Origin: Lutibacter sp.
Lineage (GTDB): Bacteria; Bacteroidota; Bacteroidia; Flavobacteriales; Flavobacteriaceae
Assembly (NCBI GenBank): GCA_021647265.1
Contig: JAKIVA010000006.1
Location: 1-64,000, forward strand
Direction: 5' to 3'
DNA length: 64,000 bases
Shown here piece after piece: positions 33,661-42,741 of this stretch (its first letter is position 1; the number at the start of each line of letters is the position of its first letter). The position numbers and the translations under genes were made by a program. Under the pieces are notes generated by a model. The model was not told the DNA's origin, ran no database searches, and saw only the letters and a list, made by a program, of their open reading frames with translations.

Positions 33661-34836
33661 TTAGAAATTAACAGCTGTTTTGTGAACATGGTTTAATTCC
33701 ATTAAATGATGAAGGTCTTTATCGTTTACCTCTTTTCGATGATCAGCATAGTTTAAAAATTGAGGATATAAATCATCTAGCTCTATTTTGGTTAAATCGT
33801 AACCAACATTTTTAGCTCTGTAGGCTAAGGCAGCTCTACCACTTCTTGCTGTTAATACAATAGAAGATTCATTTACACCAACTTCAGCAGGATTAATTAT
33901 TTCATAAGTTTCACGATTTTTAATTACGCCATCTTGATGAATTCCAGAACTGTGAGCAAAAGCATTTTCGCCAATAATAGCTTTATTTGCTTGAACTCTC
34001 ATACCCATACTTTCCTGTACAAGTTGGCTTGTACTGTATAATAACTTGCTATTTATTCCAGTTTCTAAATTTAAATAAGGGTGTTGTTTTAAAATCATCA
34101 CAACTTCTTCTAAAGCAGTATTTCCAGCACGTTCACCAATTCCATTGATAGTGCATTCAATTTGACGAGCTCCGTTTTGAACACCTGCAATTGCATTGGC
34201 AGTAGCCAATCCTAAATCGTTATGGCAATGGCATGAAATTATTACATTGTCAATTCCTTTTACATTTTCTTTAAGATATTTTATTTTGGCACCATATTCA
34301 TCAGGTAAACAATAGCCTGTTGTGTCAGGAATATTCAACACAGTAGCACCTGCCTTAATAACTTGTTCCAAAACTCTTGCTAAAAATTCATTATCTGTTC
34401 TACCGGCATCTTCAGCGTAAAATTCAACATCTTCAACAAAAGATTTGGCATAGGCAACAGCTTGCACAGCACGCTCTATTATTTTTTCCTGTGTTGAGTT
34501 AAATTTATAAATAATATGAGAATCAGATGTCCCTATTCCTGTATGAATTCTTGGTCGTTTTGCATATTTTAATGCAGCAGCAGCAATTTCAATATCTTTT
34601 TTATTCGCTCTTGTTAGTCCACAAACCGTGGCATTTTTTACTAATTTTGAAATTTTCTCTACAGAAGTAAAATCACCCGGACTTGAGACAGGGAATCCAG
34701 CTTCAATTACATCAACACCTAATATGTCTAAGCGTTCTGCAATGACTAATTTTTGTTCAGTATTTAACTTACAGCCAGGGACTTGTTCCCCATCTCTTAA
34801 GGTTGTATCAAAAATTTGGACTTTATTATTACTCAT
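33661..34836 (-). CDS. leuA: 2-isopropylmalate synthase, short form without C-terminal regulatory domain
   Basis: LeuA condenses acetyl-CoA with 2-ketoisovalerate. The HMGL-like TIM barrel ([15 protein letters not shown] near the start, [29 protein letters not shown] with metal-binding His) is complete, and HSSGIHQDG lies in the linker. The protein ends at residue 391, soon after the linker ([20 protein letters not shown]); classical LeuA is ~510-520 residues with a leucine-binding dimer domain, absent here. Direct feedback by leucine through that domain is therefore not expected. A related homocitrate or citramalate synthase is an alternative, but the adjacent leuB supports LeuA. Confidence 0.88.
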   Translation of the reverse strand: MSNNKVQIFDTTLRDGEQVPGCKLNTEQKLVIAERLDILGVDVIEAGFPVSSPGDFTSVEKISKLVKNATVCGLTRANKKDIEIAAAALKYAKRPRIHTGIGTSDSHIIYKFNSTQEKIIERAVQAVAYAKSFVEDVEFYAEDAGRTDNEFLARVLEQVIKAGATVLNIPDTTGYCLPDEYGAKIKYLKENVKGIDNVIISCHCHNDLGLATANAIAGVQNGARQIECTINGIGERAGNTALEEVVMILKQHPYLNLETGINSKLLYSTSQLVQESMGMRVQANKAIIGENAFAHSSGIHQDGVIKNRETYEIINPAEVGVNESSIVLTARSGRAALAYRAKNVGYDLTKIELDDLYPQFLNYADHRKEVNDKDLHHLMELNHVHKTAVNF

Positions 34837-34986
34837 TATTAGTTTTTTTTTATCACATTTGAATTATCAAAAATAACATTATACCTTTTCTATAAATTTC
34901 AGTAAAAGGGTTGTTTACAACATTCAAAAGGCTGTTATTTTTTGTAGAATACTGAAAATCAATAAAATAAAAATAAATTTGTTACA

Positions 34987-36531
34987 ATGGCTATTGAACA
35001 AAAAGATGTGCTTTTTACGTTAATAAAGTCGCTTTCAAAATCTGAAAAGAGACAATTTAAGTTATATGTTGGTAGATTGGGAGGGAATACTGAGGCTAAT
35101 TTTATATCGTTGTTTAATTTATTAGATAAAGTAAGTGATTTTAACGATGCTTTGATTTTAAAAAAAACCAATATAAAAAAGCAACAAATATCGAATACTA
35201 AAGCACATTTATACAAACAAATTTTAGTGAGCTTACGTTTAAATCCAGTACATCAAAATGTAAGGTCACAAGTTAGAGAACAATTCGATTTTGCAGCAAT
35301 ATTATACAGTAAAGGATTGTACAAACAAAGTTTAAAAATTTTAGAGAAAGCAAAGGAAGTAGCTCTAAGCAATGGAGAAAATAATTTAGCTTTTGAAATA
35401 GTAGAATTTGAAAAAGTTATTGAGTCTCAATATATTACAAGAAGTTTGAGTAATAGAGCAGAAGAACTTACAGCGCAGGCAAAAGAGTTGAGTTTAAGAA
35501 ATGTAAGAACTAGTAAATTATCTAATTTATCACTTCAATTGTATAGCTTATTATTGAAAGAAGGATATGTTAAAGATGATGTTGATGCTCAAAAAGTTAA
35601 ATTATATTTTGAAAAAAGATTGCCCAAGTATAAATTATCGGAATTAGGGTTTAAAGAAAAACTTTTTTTATACAAAGCTTATTTATGGCATAGTTTAATT
35701 ATGCAAGATTTTGTTAGGAGTTATAAATATTCTCAAAAATGGGTTGATTTGTTTGAGGGGAATCCAAATATGAAAAAACAGAATTCTGTTTTCTATCTTA
35801 AAGGAGTTAATTATTTATTAGAGTCACTCTATTTAATTAAGCATAAAACAAAATTCAATAAAGTACTCCAAAATTTAAGTGTAGATATACAAAATAAAAA
35901 TATTACTATAAATGAAAACACCAACACTTTAACGTTTTTATATTACTATCAAAATAAATTAAACCTCTACTTTTTAGAAGGAAGGTTTCATAAGGGGATT
36001 CATTTCGTGAATGAATTATTACTTGAAATAAAAAATTTTGAAACAAAAATTGATGCGCATCATATTATGGTTTTTTACTATAAAATTGCGTGTATGTATT
36101 TTGGAGCAGGTAAAAATGAAGAGTGTATTTTTTATTTAGAAAAAATTATAAACAATAAAAATTTAAAAATGCGTGAAGATCTATTGTGTTTTTCACGAGT
36201 GCTTAATTTGGTAGCACATTATGATGCCGGCTTAGATTATAATATTGATAAATTAATAATTTCAACCTATAAATTTTTACTAAAGATGAATGATTTGCAT
36301 GAGGTACAGCGTAAAATGATTTCATTTTTAAAAAACTTAAGTACTATTTATCCTCAAGATCTTCACAAAGCGTTTGTGAAATTGCATAAGGAACTTAAGG
36401 AATTTGAAAATCACCCTTATGAGAAACGGTCATTTTTATATTTGGATATTTTGTCATGGTTAGAAAGTAAAATACAAAATGTACCAGTTGAAGAAATAAT
36501 TAAACAAAAGGCACAAATATTAATAAAATAA
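34987..36531 (+). CDS. Uncharacterised all-helical (TPR-like) cytoplasmic protein
   Basis: The 514 residues have no signal peptide or membrane helix and are almost wholly alpha-helical, with TPR-like pairs (SKGLYKQSLKILEKAKEVAL, about 108-127; FLEGRFHKGIHFVNELLLEI; GAGKNEECIFYLEKI). The start MAIEQKDVLFTLIKSLSKSE and KRQFKLYVGRLGG look conserved. I do not know a function. It is divergent from leuA (150-bp gap) and directly upstream of the ilv leader region, so its transcript could run toward ilvD were it not for the two terminators. Confidence 0.8.
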   Translation: MAIEQKDVLFTLIKSLSKSEKRQFKLYVGRLGGNTEANFISLFNLLDKVSDFNDALILKKTNIKKQQISNTKAHLYKQILVSLRLNPVHQNVRSQVREQFDFAAILYSKGLYKQSLKILEKAKEVALSNGENNLAFEIVEFEKVIESQYITRSLSNRAEELTAQAKELSLRNVRTSKLSNLSLQLYSLLLKEGYVKDDVDAQKVKLYFEKRLPKYKLSELGFKEKLFLYKAYLWHSLIMQDFVRSYKYSQKWVDLFEGNPNMKKQNSVFYLKGVNYLLESLYLIKHKTKFNKVLQNLSVDIQNKNITINENTNTLTFLYYYQNKLNLYFLEGRFHKGIHFVNELLLEIKNFETKIDAHHIMVFYYKIACMYFGAGKNEECIFYLEKIINNKNLKMREDLLCFSRVLNLVAHYDAGLDYNIDKLIISTYKFLLKMNDLHEVQRKMISFLKNLSTIYPQDLHKAFVKLHKELKEFENHPYEKRSFLYLDILSWLESKIQNVPVEEIIKQKAQILIK

Positions 36532-36585
36532 AAAACATTTTATATTTTTTTATTAAATAAATAATAGCATATTTGCTTTGTCAAT

Positions 36586-36651
36586 ATGAAAACATTAATT
36601 ATAAATATTATTGCTGTCAAAGTCTTTGTGATTATTTTACAAGTAGATTAG
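36586..36651 (+). CDS. Branched-chain leader peptide 1 (21 aa) of ilv attenuator 1
   Basis: ATG 36586 opens 21 codons ending at TAG 36649-36651. The core LIINIIAVKVFVIIL followed by QVD contains 6 Ile, 4 Val and 2 Leu, so 12 of 21 residues are the products of the downstream ilv pathway. A terminator hairpin (36678-36716) lies 26 nt after the stop. The bases from the stop codon on (AGGAATGTT, 36650-36658) can pair with the terminator's left arm (AACCTTCCT, 36681-36689) with one mismatch. This is the arrangement of a classic attenuation leader: ribosome stalling on Ile/Val/Leu codons frees the antiterminator arm. CATATTTG (36568-36575) is a near-consensus -7 element just upstream. Confidence 0.75.
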   Translation: MKTLIINIIAVKVFVIILQVD

Positions 36652-36677
36652 GAATGTTATTGTAGTTTATAAAAATT

Positions 36678-36716
36678 AAAAACCTTCCTTATTAAAATTT
36701 TAAGGAAGGTTTTTTT
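36678..36716 (+). terminator. ilv attenuator 1 terminator hairpin
   Basis: AAAAACCTTCCTTA (36678-36691) pairs with TAAGGAAGGTTTTT (36701-36714), a perfect 14-bp stem with a 9-nt AT-only loop, running into seven T (36710-36716). Its left arm can instead pair with 36650-36658, directly at the leader 1 stop codon. Confidence 0.85.
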
Positions 36717-36727
36717 ATAAGATATTT

Positions 36728-36793
36728 ATGCAACTAATAAATTTAAATAGTATCATTTTAATTCAAGTCATTGGTCTAAATCTAATAATTTGA
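36728..36793 (+). CDS. Branched-chain leader peptide 2 (21 aa) of ilv attenuator 2
   Basis: ATG 36728 opens a second 21-codon frame to TGA 36791-36793. After MQL the core INLNSIILIQVIGLNLII contains 7 Ile, 5 Leu (counting residue 3) and 1 Val, 13 of 21 residues. The stop codon is the first triplet of TGATACACGTT (36791-36801), which can pair with AACCTGTATCA (36820-36830), the left arm of the following terminator, with one C-C mismatch. Same length, composition and geometry as leader 1, but unrelated sequence, which argues that both are selected. It starts 12 bp after terminator 1, so it is transcribed only if attenuator 1 is read through or a promoter lies between. Confidence 0.75.
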   Translation: MQLINLNSIILIQVIGLNLII

Positions 36794-36817
36794 TACACGT
36801 TTATATTGAAAAAAGTT

Positions 36818-36851
36818 AAAACCTGTATCATTTATTGATACAGGTTTTTTT
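36818..36851 (+). terminator. ilv attenuator 2 terminator hairpin
   Basis: AAAACCTGTATCA (36818-36830) and TGATACAGGTTTT (36836-36848) form a perfect 13-bp stem with a TTTAT loop and a seven-T tract (36845-36851). The right arm TGATACAGGTT is almost identical to the antiterminator arm TGATACACGTT at 36791, the duplication expected of mutually exclusive hairpins. Confidence 0.88.
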
Positions 36852-37061
36852 CTTGGATAATCATTGTAAAAAAACAAGATGTAACTATCAGTAAAACAGA
36901 ACTGTAAGTAAAATAAAGCTAGAATGGATATTGTAAAATATGAAAACAAAAAAAACATAAAACAAATCCCTAATTTAAATTTGCTTTTTATTAAAAAGAA
37001 CAAAATAAAAAGTAGATTGTTTTAAAAATAATTTAAAATAATTTAAAAAGCACTAAAATAA
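36852..37061 (+). promoter_or_regulatory. AT-rich stretch between attenuator 2 and ilvD; possible internal promoter
   Basis: These 210 bp contain no ORF of note. TAAATTTG at 36976-36983 matches the -7 consensus and could start a transcript that bypasses both attenuators, but no TTG is seen at a proper distance. The stretch ends with several AATTTAAAAT-type repeats just before the ilvD start. Confidence 0.3.
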
Positions 37062-38744
37062 ATGCAATTAAATAAGTACAGTAAAAGAGTAACACAAGAT
37101 CCTACACAGCCGGCAGCACAAGCAATGTTGTATGGAGTTGGACTTTCTGAACAAGATATGAAAAAGCCTCAGGTAGGTATTGTAAGTACTGGTTTTGACG
37201 GAAACCCTTGTAATATGCACTTAAATAATTTGGCTTCTCAAATTAAAGTGGAGGTTAACAAAGAAAATCAGATTGGGTTAATATTTAACACTATTGGCGT
37301 AAGTGATGGTATTTCAATGGGAACGTCAGGAATGAATTACTCGTTACCTTCTCGTGATATTATTGCCGATTCTATTGAAATAGTTATGAATGCTCAAAGT
37401 TATGATGGATTGGTTGCTGTTGTAGGATGTGATAAAAATATGCCGGGAGCAATTATAGCGATGCTACGTTTAAATAGACCCTCGTTAATGGTATACGGAG
37501 GAACTATTGCTTCAGGACGTTATAAAGGAAAAAAACTAAATATCGTTTCTGCATTTGAGGCACTTGGACAAAAAATAGCTGGAGATATTTCAGAAGAAGA
37601 ATACAAAGAAATTATTAAAAATGCTATTCCGGGTGCGGGTGCTTGTGGTGGAATGTATACGGCAAATACTATGGCTTCCTCTATTGAAGCTATGGGGTTT
37701 GCATTACCCTATAATTCATCAATCCCTGCTGAAAATCCACATAAAGAGAGTGAAAGTGCAAGAATAGCTTCAGCAATTAAAAACTTATTGGAACAAGATT
37801 TAAAACCATTAGATATTATTACTAAAAAATCATTAGAAAATGCGGTGGCTTTGGTTAATGCTTTAGGAGGTTCAACCAATGCTGTTTTGCACTATTTGGC
37901 TATTGCGCATGCTGCAGAAATTGATTTTACGTTGGAAGATTTTCAACGTGTAAGTGATAGAACTCCGTTAATAGCAGATTTAAAACCAAGTGGAGAATAT
38001 TTAATGGAGGACGTTCACGGCGTTGGAGGAACACCAGCTGTGATGAAATATTTACTAGAAAAAGGATATTTACATGGAGATTGTATGACGGTTACGGGTA
38101 AAACCTTGGCAGAGAATTTAGCGCATGTAAAAGCTTTAAGTTTTGAAGAAGACCAACAAGTAATTCACCCAGCTGAAAAAGCTTTAAAAGCATCAGGAAA
38201 CCTTCAAATTCTTTATGGAAACTTGGCAAGAGAAGGTGCAGTAGCAAAAATTAGCGGTAAAGAAGGAAACTTATTTGAAGGGAAAGCAGTTGTTTTTGAT
38301 GGAGAAGATAATGCTAACAAAGGTATTGGAGAAGGAAAAGTATCTAGAGGAGATGTTGTTGTAATTAGATATGTTGGTCCAAGAGGAGGTCCTGGAATGC
38401 CAGAAATGTTAAAGCCAACATCTATGATTATGGGTGCAGGTTTAGGAAAATCAGTAGCCTTAATTACAGATGGTCGTTTTTCAGGAGGAACACACGGATT
38501 TGTAGTTGGGCATATTACGCCAGAAGCACAGTCTGGAGGCGTAATTGGATTGATAAAAGATGGCGATACAATTGTTATTGATGCAGCAAACAAAACAATT
38601 AATGTAAAATTAACAGATGAGGAATTGGCGGAAAGAAAATCTAGTTGGAAAGCACCAGAATTAAAACATAAAAAAGGAATATTATATAAATATGCTAAAA
38701 CCGTTTCTTCGGCTTCTGAAGGTTGTGTAACGGATAAATTTTAA
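37062..38744 (+). CDS. ilvD: Dihydroxy-acid dehydratase
   Basis: IlvD dehydrates dihydroxy-acids to the keto acids of Ile and Val. The three cluster cysteines are visible: Cys50 (DGNPCNMHL), Cys123 ([11 protein letters not shown]) and Cys195 ([16 protein letters not shown]), typical of the [2Fe-2S] type. [11 protein letters not shown] and [15 protein letters not shown] close the active site. Length 560 is normal. It is the first gene of ilvD-ilvB-ilvN-ilvC-ilvA, 4 bp before ilvB, and lies behind two predicted attenuators. Confidence 0.97.
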   Translation: MQLNKYSKRVTQDPTQPAAQAMLYGVGLSEQDMKKPQVGIVSTGFDGNPCNMHLNNLASQIKVEVNKENQIGLIFNTIGVSDGISMGTSGMNYSLPSRDIIADSIEIVMNAQSYDGLVAVVGCDKNMPGAIIAMLRLNRPSLMVYGGTIASGRYKGKKLNIVSAFEALGQKIAGDISEEEYKEIIKNAIPGAGACGGMYTANTMASSIEAMGFALPYNSSIPAENPHKESESARIASAIKNLLEQDLKPLDIITKKSLENAVALVNALGGSTNAVLHYLAIAHAAEIDFTLEDFQRVSDRTPLIADLKPSGEYLMEDVHGVGGTPAVMKYLLEKGYLHGDCMTVTGKTLAENLAHVKALSFEEDQQVIHPAEKALKASGNLQILYGNLAREGAVAKISGKEGNLFEGKAVVFDGEDNANKGIGEGKVSRGDVVVIRYVGPRGGPGMPEMLKPTSMIMGAGLGKSVALITDGRFSGGTHGFVVGHITPEAQSGGVIGLIKDGDTIVIDAANKTINVKLTDEELAERKSSWKAPELKHKKGILYKYAKTVSSASEGCVTDKF

Positions 38745-38748
38745 ACGT

Positions 38749-40482
38749 ATGGAAACATTAAAAAAAGAAGTTCGAGAAGAAAATATCGAGAAAAAAATAA
38801 AAATAAGTGGTGCTGAAGCGGTCATAAAATGTTTGTTAGAAGAAGGTGTAGATTTAGCGTATGGTTATCCGGGAGGTGCTATTATGCCCGTATATGATGA
38901 GATTTATAAATATAAAGATAAATTACATCACGTGTTAACTCGCCATGAGCAAGGAGCAGTTCATGCGGCGCAAGGTTTTGCACGTGTAACGGGAAAACCA
39001 GGAATTGTATTTGCAACTTCAGGACCAGGAGCAACAAACTTAGTAACAGGAATAGCCGATGCACAAATAGATTCTACACCATTGGTTTGTATTACTGGTC
39101 AGGTAGGGTCACATTTATTGGGCTCTGATGCATTTCAAGAAACAGATATTGTAGGTATTTCTACACCAGTAACGAAATGGAATTACCAAATAACAAAGGC
39201 TAACGAAATACCAGAAGTAATTGCAAAAGCATTTTACATTGCTAAATCAGGTCGTCCAGGTCCTGTTTTAATTGATATTACCAAAGATGCACAATTTGAA
39301 GAATTTGATTTTAGCTATAAAAAATGCGAAAAAATCAGAAGTTATAAAGCTGTACCAAAATTAAATATTGATAAAGTTAAAGAAGCTGCAGAACTTATAA
39401 ATAATGCCAAAAAACCATTTATCGTTTGGGGACAAGGTGTAATTATTGGAGGTGCAGAAGAAGAGTTTAAAAAATTCATTGAAAAAACAGATATTCCATC
39501 GGCATCAACGGCTTTAGGTCTTTCAGCATTGGCAACTAAACACCCTTTAAATGTGGGAATGGTTGGTATGCACGGAAACTATGCACCAAATGTATTAACA
39601 AATCAGTGTGATGTGCTAATTGCTATAGGAATGCGTTTTGACGATCGTGTTACAGGAAATTTAGAAACCTATGCAAAACAAGCCAAAGTAATACACTTTG
39701 ATATTGACCCTGCTGAAATTGATAAAAATGTTAAAACAGACATTGCAGTAATAGCCGATGTGAAAGAATCTTTGGTTGAAGTCATGAAATATATTGACAA
39801 TAATGAGCATAAAGAATGGATGCAAGAATTTCACAAATTATATGAAATTGAACGCAAAGCTGTAATTAACGATCAGTTAAATCCAACAAAAGTAGGATTG
39901 ACAATGGGGGAAGTTTTGAATGGAATTAATAATGAAACAAAAGGAGATGCTATTATAGTTTCAGACGTAGGTCAGCACCAAATGTTTGCTTGTCGCTATG
40001 CCGATTTTATAAAAACACGAAGTAGTGTTACCTCAGGAGGTTTAGGAACAATGGGATTTGCTTTGCCAGCATCCATTGGTGCTAAAATGGGAGCTCCAGA
40101 TCGTGAAGTAGTAGCTATTATTGGCGATGGAGGTTACCAAATGACATGTAATGAATTGGGAACTGTTCTTCAAACAAAAGTACCGGTTAAAATTGTGGTA
40201 TTAAATAATAGTTATTTGGGAATGGTTCGTCAATGGCAAGAATTATTTTTTGACAAGCGTTATGCATCTACCGAAATGATAAGTCCAAATTTTGTAAAAC
40301 TAGCAGAAGCATATGATATTGAAGCTGTTAGAGTCTCAAAACGAGAAGATTTAGCCAAAGCAATAAAAACAATGATTGCTTCAAAAAAATCCTATTTTAT
40401 GGAAGTTGTTATTGAGCAAGAAGACAATGTGTTTCCAATGATACCAACGGGAGCAAGTGTTTCAGATATAAGATTAAGTTAA
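38749..40482 (+). CDS. ilvB: Acetolactate synthase large (catalytic) subunit
   Basis: This 577-residue ThDP enzyme makes acetolactate and acetohydroxybutyrate. Glu67 in TRHEQGAVHAAQGFAR activates ThDP; the GDGGYQMTCNELGTVLQTKV segment and NNSYLGMVRQWQELFF bind ThDP-magnesium; FAD-domain motifs lie between. It is joined to ilvD (4 bp) and to ilvN (2 bp), the regulatory subunit. Confidence 0.97.
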   Translation: METLKKEVREENIEKKIKISGAEAVIKCLLEEGVDLAYGYPGGAIMPVYDEIYKYKDKLHHVLTRHEQGAVHAAQGFARVTGKPGIVFATSGPGATNLVTGIADAQIDSTPLVCITGQVGSHLLGSDAFQETDIVGISTPVTKWNYQITKANEIPEVIAKAFYIAKSGRPGPVLIDITKDAQFEEFDFSYKKCEKIRSYKAVPKLNIDKVKEAAELINNAKKPFIVWGQGVIIGGAEEEFKKFIEKTDIPSASTALGLSALATKHPLNVGMVGMHGNYAPNVLTNQCDVLIAIGMRFDDRVTGNLETYAKQAKVIHFDIDPAEIDKNVKTDIAVIADVKESLVEVMKYIDNNEHKEWMQEFHKLYEIERKAVINDQLNPTKVGLTMGEVLNGINNETKGDAIIVSDVGQHQMFACRYADFIKTRSSVTSGGLGTMGFALPASIGAKMGAPDREVVAIIGDGGYQMTCNELGTVLQTKVPVKIVVLNNSYLGMVRQWQELFFDKRYASTEMISPNFVKLAEAYDIEAVRVSKREDLAKAIKTMIASKKSYFMEVVIEQEDNVFPMIPTGASVSDIRLS

Positions 40483-40484
40483 TT

Positions 40485-41006
40485 ATGGAAGAAAATAAAA
40501 ATTTTACAGTTTCGGTATATACCGAAAATAACATAGGAATATTAAATCGTATTTCAGCAATATTTTTAAAACGTCATATAAATATTGAAAGTATGACCGT
40601 TTCAAAATCTGAGATTGAACATGTACACAGGTTTACTTTTGTGGTGGAAGTTCCTGAAACGTTGATTCGGAAAGTAGTAGGTCAATTAGAAAAACAAATT
40701 GAAGTTATTAGAGCTTTTTATCATACTGAAGATGAAATTATATATCACGAAACAGCTTTGTTTAAAATTGCATCCACACATTTATATGATGAAAAAATTC
40801 AAGATAAATTAAAATTTAGAAGAGCACATATAATTGCAATAACAGAGCGTTATTTTGTAATTGAAGCATCGGGTTTAAAAGAAGATATTAATAGAATGTA
40901 TGAAAAACTAAAACCATTTGGTTTATTGCAGTTTGTACGTTCAGGACGTATTGCAATTACCAGACCTAAAATGGCAATATCAGAATTATTAGCAGAAATT
41001 AATTAA
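40485..41006 (+). CDS. ilvN: Acetolactate synthase small (regulatory) subunit
   Basis: The 173-residue protein starts with an ACT domain (NFTVSVYTENNIGILNRISA, IFLKRHINIESMTVS) that binds valine for feedback control of IlvB. The second half (FRRAHIIAITERYFVIEASG, then PFGLLQFVRSGRIAITR) is the conserved ALS small-subunit C-terminal domain. It follows ilvB by 2 bp. After it a 145-bp gap carries a GTCGAAGT-type repeat (41017-41038). Confidence 0.96.
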   Translation: MEENKNFTVSVYTENNIGILNRISAIFLKRHINIESMTVSKSEIEHVHRFTFVVEVPETLIRKVVGQLEKQIEVIRAFYHTEDEIIYHETALFKIASTHLYDEKIQDKLKFRRAHIIAITERYFVIEASGLKEDINRMYEKLKPFGLLQFVRSGRIAITRPKMAISELLAEIN

Positions 41007-41016
41007 GAATCAAATG

Positions 41017-41038
41017 GTGACTGAGCAAAGTCGAAGTC
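41017..41038 (+). repeat. GAGC-nnn-GTCGAAGT dispersed repeat, copy between ilvN and ilvC
   Basis: GACTGAGCAAAGTCGAAGTC matches the core of a short repeat found again at 42652, 52069, 53056, 54188 and 54231 in this window. It lies in the 145-bp ilvN-ilvC gap, which otherwise holds no ORF. Confidence 0.6.
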
Positions 41039-41151
41039 AAATAAAGTTAAAAAGTGAAAATCAAAAGTCTAAAGACGAAGAACTATAAAATAACTTTAAT
41101 TTTCTTCCCTTAGAAATGGGATAGAAGGTAAACAAATAAATATATACTAAA

Positions 41152-42624
41152 ATGGCAAATTATTTTAATACACTTTCATTAAGAGATAAATTAGATCAAC
41201 TTGGAAAATGTAGGTTTATGGATTCTTCTGAATTTAAAGAAGGTGTTGAAGCTTTAAAAGGTAAAAAAATTGTAATTGTTGGTTGTGGAGCTCAAGGCTT
41301 AAATCAAGGATTAAATATGAGAGATTCAGGTTTAGACGTTTCTTATACATTAAGACCAGCAGCAATTACAGAAAAAAGACAATCTTTTTTAAATGCTTCT
41401 GAAAATAAATTCAATGTAGGAACCTATGAAGAAATGATTCCAACGGCAGATTTATTAATCAATTTAACACCAGACAAACAACATACTTCTGTTATTTCTG
41501 CAGTAATGCCTTTAATGAAAAAAGGAGCTACATTATCCTATTCTCATGGGTTTAATATTGTAGAAGAAGGAATGCAAATACGGAAAGATATTACCGTAAT
41601 AATGGTAGCACCAAAGTCGCCAGGATCTGAAGTTAGAGAAGAGTTTAAAAGAGGTTTTGGTGTGCCAACACTAATTGCTGTGCATCCTGAAAATGATCCA
41701 GAAGGAAAAGGATGGGATTATGCGAAAGCGTATGCTGTTGCCACAGGAGGACATACTGCAGGAGTTTTGGAATCTTCATTTGTTGCGGAAGTGAAATCAG
41801 ATTTAATGGGAGAGCAAACAATTCTTTGTGGATTGTTACAAACTGGTTCAATTCTTTGTTTTGACAAAATGGTAGCTGAAGGTGTAGAGGCTGGTTATGC
41901 TTCTAAATTAATTCAATATGGATGGGAAACAGTAACAGAAGCCTTAAAACACGGTGGAATTACCAATATGATGGATAGGTTATCAAACCCCGCTAAAATT
42001 GCTGCATTCAAAACTTCAGAAGAATTGAAAGATATTATGCGTCCACTTTTTCAAAAACATATGGATGATATTATGTCTGGTCATTTTTCAAAAACAATGA
42101 TGGAAGACTGGGCAAATGATGATGTAGACTTATTGACTTGGAGAGCAGAAACAGGAGAAACTGCTTTTGAAAAAACACCGGCAAGCACCGTTGAAATTTC
42201 AGAACAAGAATATTTTGATAATGGAGTGTTAATGGTTGCCTTGGTAAAAGCAGGTGTTGAATTAGCTTTTGAATCTATGACTGAATCAGGAATTATTGAA
42301 GAGTCTGCCTATTATGAATCATTACATGAAACACCATTAATTGCAAATACCATTGCACGTAAAAAATTATTTGAAATGAATAGGGTAATTTCTGATACTG
42401 CAGAGTATGGGTGTTATTTGTTTGACCATGCTTGTAAGCCATTAATTGCAGATTATGTAAAAAATACACCTAGTAATTTTATTGGAAAACCATTTAATGA
42501 AGGTTCAAATAGTGTTGACAATATAGCGTTAATTAAAGTAAATGCTGCAATTAGAAATCACCCTGTTGAGGATATTGGAGAATACTTGCGTGAATCTATG
42601 ACTGCAATGATTAAAATTGTTTAA
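41152..42624 (+). CDS. ilvC: Ketol-acid reductoisomerase, class II (long form)
   Basis: IlvC isomerises and reduces acetolactate with NAD(P)H and magnesium. At 490 residues it is the long class II type with duplicated knotted C-terminal domain. The Rossmann loop is [20 protein letters not shown], followed by SYTLRPAA, which includes the cofactor-selecting arginine. [23 protein letters not shown] holds the metal-binding Asp/Glu. Separated from ilvN and ilvA by gaps with REP-like repeats but on the same strand. Confidence 0.97.
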   Translation: MANYFNTLSLRDKLDQLGKCRFMDSSEFKEGVEALKGKKIVIVGCGAQGLNQGLNMRDSGLDVSYTLRPAAITEKRQSFLNASENKFNVGTYEEMIPTADLLINLTPDKQHTSVISAVMPLMKKGATLSYSHGFNIVEEGMQIRKDITVIMVAPKSPGSEVREEFKRGFGVPTLIAVHPENDPEGKGWDYAKAYAVATGGHTAGVLESSFVAEVKSDLMGEQTILCGLLQTGSILCFDKMVAEGVEAGYASKLIQYGWETVTEALKHGGITNMMDRLSNPAKIAAFKTSEELKDIMRPLFQKHMDDIMSGHFSKTMMEDWANDDVDLLTWRAETGETAFEKTPASTVEISEQEYFDNGVLMVALVKAGVELAFESMTESGIIEESAYYESLHETPLIANTIARKKLFEMNRVISDTAEYGCYLFDHACKPLIADYVKNTPSNFIGKPFNEGSNSVDNIALIKVNAAIRNHPVEDIGEYLRESMTAMIKIV

Positions 42625-42640
42625 ATTAAAAGAGAATGTT

Positions 42641-42683
42641 ATTCTTGCGTGGTTACTGAGCGTACTCGAAGTAAGGCAAGAAT
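42641..42683. repeat. REP-like hairpin with GAGCGTACTCGAAG core between ilvC and ilvA
   Basis: ATTCTTGC (42641-42648) and GCAAGAAT (42676-42683) are perfect inverted arms; inside, TTACT pairs with AGTAA around the core GAGCGTACTCGA. It matches the repeat family at 41017 and in the arg operon and could act as a transcript-stabilising or attenuating hairpin. Confidence 0.65.
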
Positions 42684-42741
42684 TTCATGATTTTCACATA
42701 TTCAAAACCTAAAATTAGTTACTATAGATTGACAAGATTTA

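Noticed and set aside
36678..36716. Reading the first ilv hairpin simply as the terminator of the upstream 514-aa gene
   Set aside because: Possible, but it lies 147 bp past that stop and is preceded by an ILV-rich ORF with an antiterminator arm at its stop codon, exactly as in the second unit.
36782..37003. 73-aa minus-strand ORF in the ilv leader
   Set aside because: It runs antisense through the attenuator 2 terminator and AT-rich DNA, and its product is a biased phenylalanine-rich sequence.
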